Source of the DNA: Phocaeicola coprophilus DSM 18228 = JCM 13818
GTDB taxonomy: Bacteria; Bacteroidota; Bacteroidia; Bacteroidales; Bacteroidaceae
DNA length: 54,861 nt
Assembly (NCBI RefSeq): GCF_000157915.1
Contig: NZ_EQ973643.1
Location: 477,767 to 532,627, forward strand
Reading direction: 5' to 3'
A model generated the notes under the pieces. It was given only the letters and a program-made list of their open reading frames with translations, made no database searches and was not told the origin of the DNA. Within the stretch, counting starts at the first letter, position 1. Each line of letters begins with the position of its first letter. This document shows, piece by piece, positions 1 to 8,722 of this stretch. The translations under genes were made by a program, and so were the position numbers.

Positions 1-45
1 TTTTCGGACTAGCTTCTGCCGGTTCTATTGTTTAACTTTTAATCT

Positions 46-65
46 TTCGGTAAAAATTTACCGAA
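46..65. other. 9-bp inverted repeat upstream of susC
   Basis: The arms TTCGGTAAA and TTTACCGAA are perfect complements around a 2-base loop. This could be the terminator of a gene left of the window or a regulator site for the SusCD operon. There is no strong T tract on either side, so I cannot decide. Confidence 0.4.
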
Positions 66-115
66 GTATTGCTAAAAAAAACATCCATATAATATGTTGT
101 TTTGTAAGTTTTATA

Positions 116-123
116 TATATTTG
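116..123 (+). promoter_or_regulatory. Predicted -7 element of the susCD operon
   Basis: TATATTTG matches the Bacteroidetes -7 consensus TAnnTTTG exactly. A start about 7 bases downstream would give a leader of roughly 115 nt before the ATG at 245. No clear -33 motif is seen at the usual spacing. Confidence 0.5.
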
Positions 124-244
124 CATCGTTTTATTAAATCTATTTTAATAGAAAGAAATTAATCCTAAACAAATAACAGATACCCGTTTATTAGAATAGA
201 GACAATAAACATAACTGACCTTGTATTAATTTAAATTTAAAACC

Positions 245-3200
245 ATGTTAGATCGATTTAAAACTGTAGGCATGCTGTTTGCCTTTTGGGGTGCTTCTAC
301 GGGAACGGCATCCGCTTTTACCCCCCCTATAACACATTGATACACAGTGATATTACACAACAAGACGGTGTATGTAAAGGTGTAGTAAAGGACAATCAGG
401 GAGAAACTGTCATCGGTGCGTCCGTTGTTGTAAAGGGAAGTACCAATGGTACCATTACAGGTCTTGACGGTGATTTCACCCTTAACAATGTAAAGAGAGG
501 TGATGTTATCCAGATTTCTTACATCGGCTATGTGAGCCAGGAAGTCGTATGGCAGGGAACTCCGCTTAACATCACATTGAAAGAGGATTCCCAGACGTTG
601 GAAGAAGTCGTGGTGGTAGGCTTCGGCTCGCAGAAAAAAGCCAACCTGACAGGTTCGGTTTCGCAGGTCAAGATGGACGATGTGCTGGGCGAACGTCCTG
701 TAACCAATGTCAAGAATGCCCTGCAGGGTTCTATGCCTGGCCTGATGGTAAGTGGTGGTGCATCACCGGGTGAAGCAAAAAGCTTCAACATACGTGGTAC
801 AGTATCCATCAACGGTATGAATCCGCTGGTGCTGATTGACAACGTCGAAGGTGATATAGACTTGCTGAATCCGGAAGATATTGAAAGCGTCACCGTACTG
901 AAGGATGCGGCATCGTCTGCCATCTATGGTGCACGTGCAGCTGCCGGTGTTATCCTGATTACCACCAAAAAAGCCAAGAAAGGCGAAAAGTTCAACTTGA
1001 ACTACAACGCCAATTTTGGTTTCCAGACTTCTATCAACAGTCCCAAACAGGCTTCCCTTGACGAATACCTGAGAGCTTACCAGGCTGCCGGTTTCTCTGA
1101 AACTTACTATGCCGGAAACGGATCCGTGAGTAAGTGGCGCGAATACCTGGCCGGGTATAAGGAAAATCCTGCTGCTTATCCTACCGTGGGTGACGGTATC
1201 TATATCGGTGAAGACGGTGCTCCCTATTACCTGAACGACAAGGATGTGTACAAGGCCTTTCAGGAAACCAGCTTCATGCAGACGCATAATCTGACTGCCA
1301 ACGGAGGTACTGAAAAACTGCGCTACCGTCTGAGTGCCGGTCTCACCAAAGAAGACGGGCCGCTGATTGAATCGAAAGATACCTACATGCGTAAAAACAT
1401 CTCTTCTTTCATCAGTGCAGACATCACCGACTGGCTGACACAGGAGGCAGATTTCCGTTATACCGTGGCAGACCGCTCAGAACCGATGGGTTCCGGTGAC
1501 GGTATCTACTGTATGAATCACATCTCGTTCTATCCTTCAGGTATGATGCCCGGTTCGGTCAATACATCGGTAGACAAAGACTTGCCTCTGATTACTCCTG
1601 AAAACCAGATCCGCTATAACAACCCGTATCTGACAGACACCGATAACACGCGTATCTACCTGCGCACCATCCTGCGTCCCATCAAGGGGCTGGAGCTGGT
1701 GGGTGAATATACCTACGACCGAAAAAACTGGCAGAAGTCATACTATGCCAAAAAGTGGGAATATACTACAGAGCAGCTGGGTTCCAATAATTCAGTTACT
1801 TCAGACTATCTGTTCAAGAGCGAAGACCATGAAGACTATAATGCCCTGAACCTGTATGGTACGTATAACTTCTCAATCAAGGAAGACCATATGTTCAAGG
1901 TAATGGCCGGTTTCAACCAGGAACGTAAGCAGAATTCATGGATTTCCGTACAGACGCACGATATGATTGCTCCTTCGGCTCCGTCATTCACCAGTGCCAC
2001 AGGAAAAATCATTCCTCAGAACTCATACAGCGACTACGCTATCCGGGGAGCATTCTATCGTATCAATTATAATTATAAAGACCGCTACCTGTTCGAGGTC
2101 AACGGTCGTTATGATGGTTCTTCCAAGTTTCCTAAGGATGACCGCTTTGGGTTCTTCCCGTCCTTCTCTGTCGGTTGGAACATTGCCCGGGAAGCCTGGA
2201 TGGAAAAGGCATTGGATTATGTAAGCGACCTGAAACTGCGTGCATCCTGGGGACAGATCGGTAACCAGAATATTGGTAACTACGGTTATTATTCTACCAT
2301 GCAGCCGGTGGGTAACAGCAACTACTGGCTGAAAGACGGTGAATTCATTACTTACATCAGTACTCCCGGTCTGGTATCCAATTCCTTCACCTGGGAAACC
2401 GTAGAAACCTTGGATATCGGTTTTGATGCTTCCATGTTCAACAGCCGCCTGCAGGTGACTTTCGACTGGTACCAGCGTACTACCCGTGATATGCTGATAG
2501 CCGGTATCCAGCTTCCTGCCGTAGTAGGTACTTCTGCTCCGATGCGGAATGCAGCTGACATGCGTACACGCGGTTGGGAAATTGCCGTAAACTGGCGTGA
2601 CCAGATTGGCGACTGGAAGTATAACGTAGGCTTCAACCTCTATGATTATAAGTCAAAAATTACCAAATACAGCAACAATGAAGACAAACTCTTGTCTCAG
2701 AATTACTACGAAGGAAAGACATTAGGTGAAATTTGGGGTTATGTAAGCGACGGGTTCTATACCATTGATGACTTTGACGGTCCCGGTACCTGGCAGCTGA
2801 AAGACGGGGTTGCTTCGCTTGACGGATATAATCCGCGTCCGGGTGACGAGAAATTTGTGAATCTGAACGATGACCGGGGTACTAACGAAATCAATAGTGG
2901 CTTGAATACGGTAGATAGTCCCGGAGACCAAAAGGTAATCGGAAACAGCACTCCGCGCTATAACTTCGGAGTCAATTTAGGAGTAAGCTATAAGGGATTT
3001 TCTTTGAGCGCCATCCTGCAGGGTACTGCCAAGCGTGATGTATGGATCGGAGGCATGTCACTCTTCCCCTTCGGCGGCAGTGCAAAAGCCTATTATCCGG
3101 TGTTCTACAACCAGACCGACTATTGGGAACCGATGGGCAGCTGCGACGGACAGTACACCGAAAACGACCGCGAATATTGGATAGCCAAGAACCCCGATGC

Positions 3201-3489
3201 GTCTCTGTATCGTCTCTACAGCAATATGCAGAACCATGGTTCCAACCAGCGTGCGTCCACCAAGTATCTGCAGAACGGTGCCTACATGCGTCTGAAGAAC
3301 ATCACCCTGGCCTATACCTTCCCCAAGGCACTGATCAGCAAAGTCAGCCTCAGTGCACTGAAGGTATTTGTCAGCGCAGAAAATTTGGCCACCATCAGTT
3401 CACTGCCTAAAGGCTACGACCCCGAGAGATTGAGCTGGGGATACCCGTTCTACCGTACTCTTTCATTCGGTCTTAATGTTACACTCTAA
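245..3489 (+). pseudogene. susC: SusC/RagA-family TonB-dependent transporter, signal peptide out of frame at a C7 tract
   Basis: This is an outer-membrane TonB-dependent importer of oligosaccharides that pairs with the SusD lipoprotein downstream. From the ATG at 245 the codons give a good signal peptide (MLDRFKTVGMLFAFWGAST, then GTASA as cleavage region), but this frame stops at 338-340. The transporter body is one frame away and opens without a signal sequence. The two frames meet at seven Cs (321-327); eight or five Cs would join them into about 1,081 residues. In the body I see a carboxypeptidase-like regulatory domain (GVVKDNQGETVIGASVVVKG), a TonB-box-like EEVVVVGFG, a plug domain (NIRGTVSINGMNPLVLID; SVTVLKDAASSAIYGARAA) and a long barrel ending in LNVTL. 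As written the product would not be exported. It could be a real off state, a fixed mutation or a base-call error. Confidence 0.85.
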
Positions 3490-3505
3490 AACCTACGATT
3501 GAACC

Positions 3506-5488
3506 ATGAAAAAGATTGCAAAATATACAGCCATTGCCGCATTGGCCATAGGCTTTGCGGGATGTAATGACAGCTTTCTCGATAAAGCTCCAACTACCAC
3601 CATCAGTGAAGTGACGGCTTTCGAATCCTATAAGTCCACCCAGGCCTATATGTGGCCATGCTATGCCATCCTCTACAATACCACCATTGCCACCTCGCCC
3701 AATGACCACGGCTATGCGTCGGTATATAATGGTGATCGGAATGCCGGTTATTTCTCCAACCGTACACCGGGAGGATATAATGCCTATGCCTTCCAGACGG
3801 TAGCTCCGTCCTCTTCGGGCAACGGCTGGGATTTCGGCTGGATCTATCACATCAACATCATGCTGAAGGGACTGGAAACCTCTTCCATGCCTACTGCCGA
3901 GAAAGAACACTGGCAAGCGGTGGGATATTTCTTCCACGCTTTCTGGTATATGGAGTTGATCAACCGCTTCGGTGATGTGCCTTGGATTGATAAGGTGCTC
4001 GACCCCGACACCGATGAGCCTTACGGTCCGCGTACTCCGCGTGATGAAGTGGCCAACAACATCCTGACCCGTTTGAAATGGGCGGAAGAGCACATCGGTA
4101 ATTTTGAAGAACAAGATGGCAGAAACGCCATCAATCAGGCTTGTGTCCAGATGGCCTTGTCGCGCTTTACCTTGCGTGAAGGTACCTGGCGGAAATATCA
4201 CGGTCTGAATGATGCAGACAAATACCTCACGGAATGCGTACGGGTATCGAAAGAACTGATAAACAAATATCCGGAACTCTATACCGGTACAGACGGTCAG
4301 CCGGCTGCCGGCTATGGCGAACTGTGGACATCGCCCAGTCTGGCCAATGTGCCGGGCGTGATTCTGTACAGAGAGTACAAGACCGACTTCCTGACCTCCA
4401 TGTTCAATTTCCGCGAACGGAATGACCAGGCAGTCTATCAGCTGTCACAAGATATGGCTGATATGTATCTGACCCAAAACGGTCTGCCCATAGCCAATGC
4501 ACAGAATACACAGTATAAGGGAGCCAGCAAGGACATCTACGACATCTTTACCGACAGAGACCCGCGTATGTATCATACGGTGACTCCTCCTTACTCTGTC
4601 ATACAGGGAGGCACCGATAAACCGGCTGAAAACCCAAACTGCAGCTGGGGATATGATACCCGTGATCCCAAATACCGCAAGTTCATTGATATTATGGGGG
4701 CGGATGTTACAGTATCTAATCCCGGCAAGGCCGGGCAGATGAAACGTTTGCCCATCAGCAACTGGAATGCAGGTAATCTGATCAAGAAAATGCCTAACCT
4801 CAGGGGTGACAACGGACCTTGCAGTACTGCATCGGGCTATTATCTGTGGAAAAACTACAATGGCTGGGAATTGAGCAACAACAATTCAGCCATGTGCGAT
4901 TCTGACAAGCCTATCTTTAAGGTGGAAGAAGCAATTCTGAACTATGCCGAAGCTGCTTGCGAACTCGGACAGTTTGACCAGGCTGCAGCCGACATCTCTA
5001 TCAATCGCCTTCGTAAACGTGCCGGTGTAGCCGACATGGAAGTGGCCAAGATTGACGCCTCGTTCGACCCGAACCGTGATAAGGGCAACAATCCTCACTG
5101 GTCCGGTGAAATGCCTGACTATGAAGTAGAACCACTTTTGTGGGAAATCCGCCGCGAACGCATAGTTGAATTGATGGGTGAAGGTTTCGGCTTCTATGAT
5201 GTACGCCGGTGGGCCAAAGCTCCTTATTTCATCAACCGTCAGGAAAAAGGCATGTGGTGGAGTATGGACGATCCTCTCTATACGGCCAACACCAATGGTA
5301 TCCTGAATACCGAAACAGGCTTGAAAGATGAGACACTCCGGGAAGGTTATATCTATGTTCAACCCAGTCCAAAAGTGGAAGGGAAGGGATGGATTGACAA
5401 ATACTACTTGTATTGTGTACCTACCGAACAGCTTCTGCTGAACAGGAATCTAACCCAAAACCCGGGATGGCCTACGGTTAATGAATAG
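3506..5488 (+). CDS. susD: SusD/RagB-family glycan-binding lipoprotein
   Basis: This is the surface lipoprotein that caps the SusC barrel and captures oligosaccharide. It has 660 residues. A type II signal peptide ends in the lipobox GFAGC (Cys20), followed by NDSFLDKAPTTTISE, the typical SusD mature start. TPR-like helical stretches carry LKWAEEHIG and YAEAACELGQFDQAAADI. The C-terminal part has the family motifs INRLRKRAGV, LLWEIRRERIVELMGEGFGFYDVRRW and a near-terminal PTEQLLLNRNLTQNPGW. The start is 16 bases after the susC stop, so both are surely one operon. A strong hairpin follows. It appears intact, unlike its partner. The substrate cannot be inferred, because no glycoside hydrolase or sensor gene is in the same operon. 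Confidence 0.95.
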   Translation: MKKIAKYTAIAALAIGFAGCNDSFLDKAPTTTISEVTAFESYKSTQAYMWPCYAILYNTTIATSPNDHGYASVYNGDRNAGYFSNRTPGGYNAYAFQTVAPSSSGNGWDFGWIYHINIMLKGLETSSMPTAEKEHWQAVGYFFHAFWYMELINRFGDVPWIDKVLDPDTDEPYGPRTPRDEVANNILTRLKWAEEHIGNFEEQDGRNAINQACVQMALSRFTLREGTWRKYHGLNDADKYLTECVRVSKELINKYPELYTGTDGQPAAGYGELWTSPSLANVPGVILYREYKTDFLTSMFNFRERNDQAVYQLSQDMADMYLTQNGLPIANAQNTQYKGASKDIYDIFTDRDPRMYHTVTPPYSVIQGGTDKPAENPNCSWGYDTRDPKYRKFIDIMGADVTVSNPGKAGQMKRLPISNWNAGNLIKKMPNLRGDNGPCSTASGYYLWKNYNGWELSNNNSAMCDSDKPIFKVEEAILNYAEAACELGQFDQAAADISINRLRKRAGVADMEVAKIDASFDPNRDKGNNPHWSGEMPDYEVEPLLWEIRRERIVELMGEGFGFYDVRRWAKAPYFINRQEKGMWWSMDDPLYTANTNGILNTETGLKDETLREGYIYVQPSPKVEGKGWIDKYYLYCVPTEQLLLNRNLTQNPGWPTVNE

Positions 5489-5494
5489 CTTATA

Positions 5495-5540
5495 CAGAAG
5501 TCGGAGCAACTTGACAGATGGAGTGTTGTTCCGACTTCTG
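5495..5540 (+). terminator. Hairpin terminator of susCD
   Basis: The arms CAGAAGTCGGAGCAAC (5495-5510) and GTTGTTCCGACTTCTG (5525-5540) pair over 16 positions with one G-U pair, around a 14-base loop. A T run comes only about 15 bases later. Confidence 0.65.
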
Positions 5541-5568
5541 CTTGTTACCCGACAGATTTTTTCTATCA

Positions 5569-5625
5569 CCGTTGCGCAGCATACCTTGAACCCGCATTTC
5601 CTGGTGACACTGCCGGGGAATGCAC
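5569..5625 (+). repeat. Intergenic repeat, copy 1
   Basis: A stretch of about 55 bases beginning TCACCGTTGCGCAGCATACC and containing CCCGCATTTCCTGGTGACAC. It aligns with copy 2 near 6746-6803 at roughly four of five positions in the same orientation. The rest of the gene-free interval 5489-5896 holds the susD terminator, this repeat, a promoter and a weak leader hairpin around 5829-5854. Confidence 0.55.
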
Positions 5626-5787
5626 ACAGATGCAATAGTCAAGAATTAAAGCCAAAACTTTTTCGGTTTAATTTCAAAAGTCAACAGATATCCAGCTATT
5701 AAAAGTAAGATAGACCTTTTGGGGACAAACGGAAAAGATACATGTGCAAAAATTGCCAAAAAGATTTGCCGAATATCAATTTTAAAC

Positions 5788-5795
5788 TATTTTTG
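5788..5795 (+). promoter_or_regulatory. Predicted -7 element of the decayed exported-protein gene
   Basis: TATTTTTG matches TAnnTTTG exactly, about 100 bases before the ATG at 5897. The leader between them contains a short imperfect hairpin (ACAGAG...CTCTGT). Confidence 0.45.
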
Positions 5796-5896
5796 CCTGA
5801 GAAAATAACCAGTTAGCATAAAAAACCACAGAGAACAGCTTAATGTTCCTCTGTAAAATAACAGTTCTATTTATAAATTGAATTTCTCGAAACCTT

Positions 5897-6637
5897 ATGA
5901 GAATTATTAGTGTTAAAAAAGTATCAACATTCATTTTGTTCCTTATAGGAACTATGGTCGGTTGTCAGCACAAGAAGTGTCAGTTGCAGAACCTGAATTC
6001 GTCAACAGTTACTGCATCCTTACCAGTGACAGTACCATGAAATTGTTACCGAAAGAAAACGGAATGATAGGTAAACATGAAACCAAGACCAAAAGTTTGC
6101 TCAATAAGATTTCGAAAGTTGCCGATGTAGCTGGTTCAGCTGGTGCATTAGGTGCAGTAATCGGTGTCAATTCCGATAATGTATCAGGTGCCATGACAGG
6201 TATCAAGGTACTGACCACAGCAAGCAGCGTAGGTGATGTTGCTTCGTCTGCCAGTTTCCTGGCAGGTTCCGTCGGCATGGATGTTATCTTTTCAGGAAAA
6301 TCATCTAGCTATGTCCATAAATTATGATGGCAAGGATGTGCGTTTACTCATCAAGTCAAGCAGCAATGAGGAAGATCCGCTCGGCATCTATCGCATTGTA
6401 AAATTCAATACGCTGAAAAAACAGCGCCGTATCCAATGGTTTGAATTTGAGCCTGCCGTTTTAGCCTCAGAAGAGGCGCAAAAAAGCGTTTTTTTTAAAC
6501 TTTACAGGACACAAATACGGAGAACAAGCTTACTTACCGTTCCCGCATCGGAAATTGAAAAAGGAGAATATGGGATATTTTTCATGAGTATTATTACAGC
6601 TACATCCATTCCCGTGGGAACTTTCAGCATTCAATAG
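5897..6637 (+). pseudogene. Small exported protein, broken by several frameshifts
   Basis: I do not recognise the family. The ATG at 5897 opens a signal peptide (MRIISVKKVSTFILFLIGTM) that runs out of frame at about 5958-5962. The next frame starts exactly where a cleavage site would be expected (LSAQEVSVAEPEF) and encodes a Gly/Ala/Ser-rich segment (VADVAGSAGALGAVIG). That frame ends at 6327, while the following frame (MSINYDGKDVRLLIKSS to FSIQ) continues to 6637. A further slip is likely near the T8 at 6490, because the +1 frame there reads NFTGHKYGEQAY. Joined together, the pieces would make about 245 residues. Unlike susC, the first break is not in a homopolymer, so this looks like true decay. 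It lies between two copies of an intergenic repeat and next to an IS66 remnant. Confidence 0.7.
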
Positions 6638-6745
6638 AATCCAGTTTTGGAATAGTTTTGTCTTATGAGTACGGCTTCTAGAAATATGATGTGGTGATGT
6701 GGCGGCTGAGCACCCCAATGTGGTGCACGCATGAAGGAAGTCACC

Positions 6746-6803
6746 TTTGCGCAGTATACACCGAATCCGCATTTTTCGGTGACACAGCCGGAGAAGTGAG
6801 AAA
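6746..6803 (+). repeat. Intergenic repeat, copy 2, with inner hairpin
   Basis: This copy begins TCACCTTTGCGCAGTATACA and contains an inner hairpin ACCGAA-loop-TTCGGT with TCCGCATTT as loop. The ends GTCACC and GGTGAC are also complementary. It is the same orientation as copy 1 at 5569-5625, about 1.2 kb away. It could be a scar of an earlier mobile element or an independent interspersed repeat. Confidence 0.55.
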
Positions 6804-6867
6804 AATGGAGATCTTATAAAGAATATTGCTTCAGAAGAAACATTAAGTAACCATTCTATTTTCCGCC

Positions 6868-6898
6868 TTGACACGCATGTTCCCTAAACCTACCTTTG
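6868..6898 (+). promoter_or_regulatory. Promoter of tnpA
   Basis: TTG at 6868-6870, a 20-base spacer, and the perfect -7 element TACCTTTG at 6891-6898 fit the Bacteroides housekeeping promoter pattern. The tnpA ATG follows 21 bases later. Confidence 0.6.
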
Positions 6899-6919
6899 CG
6901 CCGTAACCCTTAAACAACA

Positions 6920-7294
6920 ATGATTATGGCAAAAGAAAAAGTAAACTACCAGGAGGTATATGACCTCTATCAGTTATGCAGTGAGACCAAGGATCTTCGT
7001 GAGCTCTGTGCGGATTATGGAGTAAATTACGACAAGTTCATGAACTGGCAGCGTCATCAGCTATGGAGCGAAAAGTTAGGCAAGACAGTTCAGGTTGAGC
7101 AACCCAAGGTTGCCAAAGTCCGGATAACCGGCAAGCCTTGCAACAGTCCAACCGTAAAGTTGGAGGTGAAACAACCTGAAGGTGAATCTCCGATTAAGTG
7201 GGTAAAACTGCAATTGACATCAGGTGCCACATTGTTCCTGAGAAACACCACAGTTCTTGATTTGAGTCTGTTGCTTAATAAAATGATAGGATGA
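6920..7294 (+). CDS. tnpA: IS66 family accessory protein TnpA
   Basis: This is the first of the three IS66 genes (tnpA-tnpB-tnpC). In IS66 elements TnpA and TnpB are accessory proteins and TnpC carries the DDE transposase. The 124-residue product begins MIMAKEKVNYQEVYDLYQ and has a helical N-terminal part with a possible DNA-binding segment (LRELCADYGVNYDKFMNWQ), then a C-terminal half ending in TVLDLSLLLNKMIG. The ATG at 6926 is an alternative start two codons later. It is intact, has its own perfect promoter, and its stop is one base before the tnpB start. With tnpB broken and tnpC absent it cannot move the element alone. Confidence 0.8.
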   Translation: MIMAKEKVNYQEVYDLYQLCSETKDLRELCADYGVNYDKFMNWQRHQLWSEKLGKTVQVEQPKVAKVRITGKPCNSPTVKLEVKQPEGESPIKWVKLQLTSGATLFLRNTTVLDLSLLLNKMIG

Positions 7295-7295
7295 T

Positions 7296-7635
7296 ATGCT
7301 TGGACTGAGTGCTAACCTGAACTATTACCTGTTCAACGGTAATGTGGATTTACGGAAAGGCATCCCGTTTGTGTGAGAGTATAAGGGAAGAGATGTCACT
7401 TGACCCGAGCGATGCATCCAATGTATATATGTTCATGTCCCGGAACCGGAAGGTTGTGAAGATACTTCATTACGAACGCGGTTTTTATGTGCTTTACGAG
7501 AAACGTCCTGTTATGGGAAAGTTCAAGAAACCTGTGTTTGATGAAGTTTCCAAATGCTACCGGATACAGTGGTCTGACATGGCTTACCTGACGGAAAGCA
7601 TCGTAGTGGACAGGATGTATGTAGTCGTCCCTTAA
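7296..7635 (+). pseudogene. tnpB: IS66 family accessory protein TnpB, frameshifted
   Basis: The start MLGLSANLNYYLFNGNVDLR at 7296 is a normal IS66 Orf2 beginning, but this frame stops at 7374-7376. The remainder (SRLCESIREEMSLDP to VDRMYVVVP) is in another frame up to 7635. The break lies at the KGIP codons near 7361-7369, where the usual reading would be KGIPSLCESIREEM, so about two bases seem lost. The full protein would be about 113 residues. No tnpC follows; within 15 bases of the stop there is only a nested inverted repeat, then the unrelated PAP2 gene. I infer a decayed, immobile IS66 remnant. Confidence 0.8.
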
Positions 7636-7648
7636 AAAGCCCATTTTT

Positions 7649-7720
7649 GAAGGTGTGTCGTAATACCCGATGCACCTTCTTTGGGCATAAAAAAGAAGGT
7701 GCGAATTTTGACACACCTTC
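7649..7720. terminator. Nested inverted repeat between tnpB remnant and PAP2 gene
   Basis: The outer arms GAAGGTGTGTC (7649-7659) and GACACACCTTC (7710-7720) are perfect. The inner arms GCACCTTCTTT (7672-7682) and AAAGAAGGTGC (7692-7702) are also perfect. Because the four arms share GAAGGTG/CACCTTC, arm 1 can instead pair with arm 2 and arm 3 with arm 4. The 3-4 hairpin is followed by TTCTGTTTTTT. The site probably ends transcription of both convergent units. Confidence 0.65.
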
Positions 7721-7747
7721 TTCTGTTTTTTATTCCTTATCTGTTCA

Positions 7748-8722
7748 TTATCCCATTAACCGGAACACTGGCGAAATAAACCAGCGTTTATACATCAGAG
7801 TTGCCAGCTGATAAACGAAGAAAGCACTCACTAACCCTACCAGTGAATCAACCAGATAATGTGCCTGGATATATACCGTAGCACAACAAAGCAAAACATA
7901 AAAAGGAGCAAGTACCGCCGCCAGCTTCCGGCTCACTCTCCAGGCCATGATCATAACAATGGTAGAGATCGCAACATGCGAACTTGGGAAAGCTGCCGTC
8001 GGACGTTCACCGACTTCCTGGGATGCTTCCACCAGCTGATAAAAGAATCCCTGATCGTAACCGGGCCCCGGAACCAGATAATCATTCCAGTTGAAATAAT
8101 CTCCAATCGGAGGAAATATTCCGGCATTCACTTTATCCATACCAATAGCCGGGAAATAAAATTGCGGACCAGCCACCGGAACAAGGATGTAAAATAAATA
8201 ATAAATAAAAAATGAGGTAACCAGTACAAAACAGATTTTTTCAAACCATTCAAAATGCGTCAGGAAATACCACACCGTCACCACCAGAATCATAGGATAA
8301 TAAAAGAAATATCCCATATTGAACGGCTCACTGAACCAAATAGACGGACAATGTTTACTGAACTCTACGGATGGCTGACACCCGAACAGTCCCTGCTCAA
8401 CTGTAGCAAAGATATAATCCAGGTTCGGGAATAAACGATTAAACTCAAAAGTATCCGGATACCAGTAAGCTAAGAGTGACATTTGTACGGCCATCCGCAC
8501 AAAAGCAGTCAGACGGCAAGGAAAAGTCTGATACAATGCAATCAAACCGAAAGTAAGTGCCACAATACCGGCACGTTCCAGCAACATTACTCCCGGATGA
8601 TCCATTCTCGGGAATAACAACAATATCAGCAAGGACGTCAGGGCATTATATATCAGACTTATACTTTCTACCGCAAACAGTCCTTTTCCGCTCTCTACAC
8701 GTTCAAACAATTTCACAGCCAT
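7748..8722 (-). CDS. PAP2-superfamily membrane phosphatase
   Basis: This is a predicted inner-membrane phosphatase acting on a lipid phosphate or similar substrate; the exact substrate is unknown. The 324 residues contain about eight hydrophobic spans. PAP2 motifs are visible in the C-terminal half: AAFPSSHVA (the motif with the catalytic His) and AHYLVDSLVG (the second His/Asp motif). The first PAP2 motif is not obvious in classical form, as in the inositolphosphotransferase-like branch. Its start overlaps the end of the epimerase gene by 10 bases, so the two are co-translated. The 3' end faces the IS66 remnant. Confidence 0.85.
   Translation of the reverse strand: MAVKLFERVESGKGLFAVESISLIYNALTSLLILLLFPRMDHPGVMLLERAGIVALTFGLIALYQTFPCRLTAFVRMAVQMSLLAYWYPDTFEFNRLFPNLDYIFATVEQGLFGCQPSVEFSKHCPSIWFSEPFNMGYFFYYPMILVVTVWYFLTHFEWFEKICFVLVTSFFIYYLFYILVPVAGPQFYFPAIGMDKVNAGIFPPIGDYFNWNDYLVPGPGYDQGFFYQLVEASQEVGERPTAAFPSSHVAISTIVMIMAWRVSRKLAAVLAPFYVLLCCATVYIQAHYLVDSLVGLVSAFFVYQLATLMYKRWFISPVFRLMG

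Noticed and set aside
528-1287. Long minus-strand frames opposite susC
   Set aside because: They are out-of-phase shadows of a well-supported gene, with no domain, promoter or ribosome site.
7342-7635. Intact 97-residue tnpB
   Set aside because: The frame starts inside the gene; the normal N terminus at 7296 is in another frame, so the gene is frameshifted.
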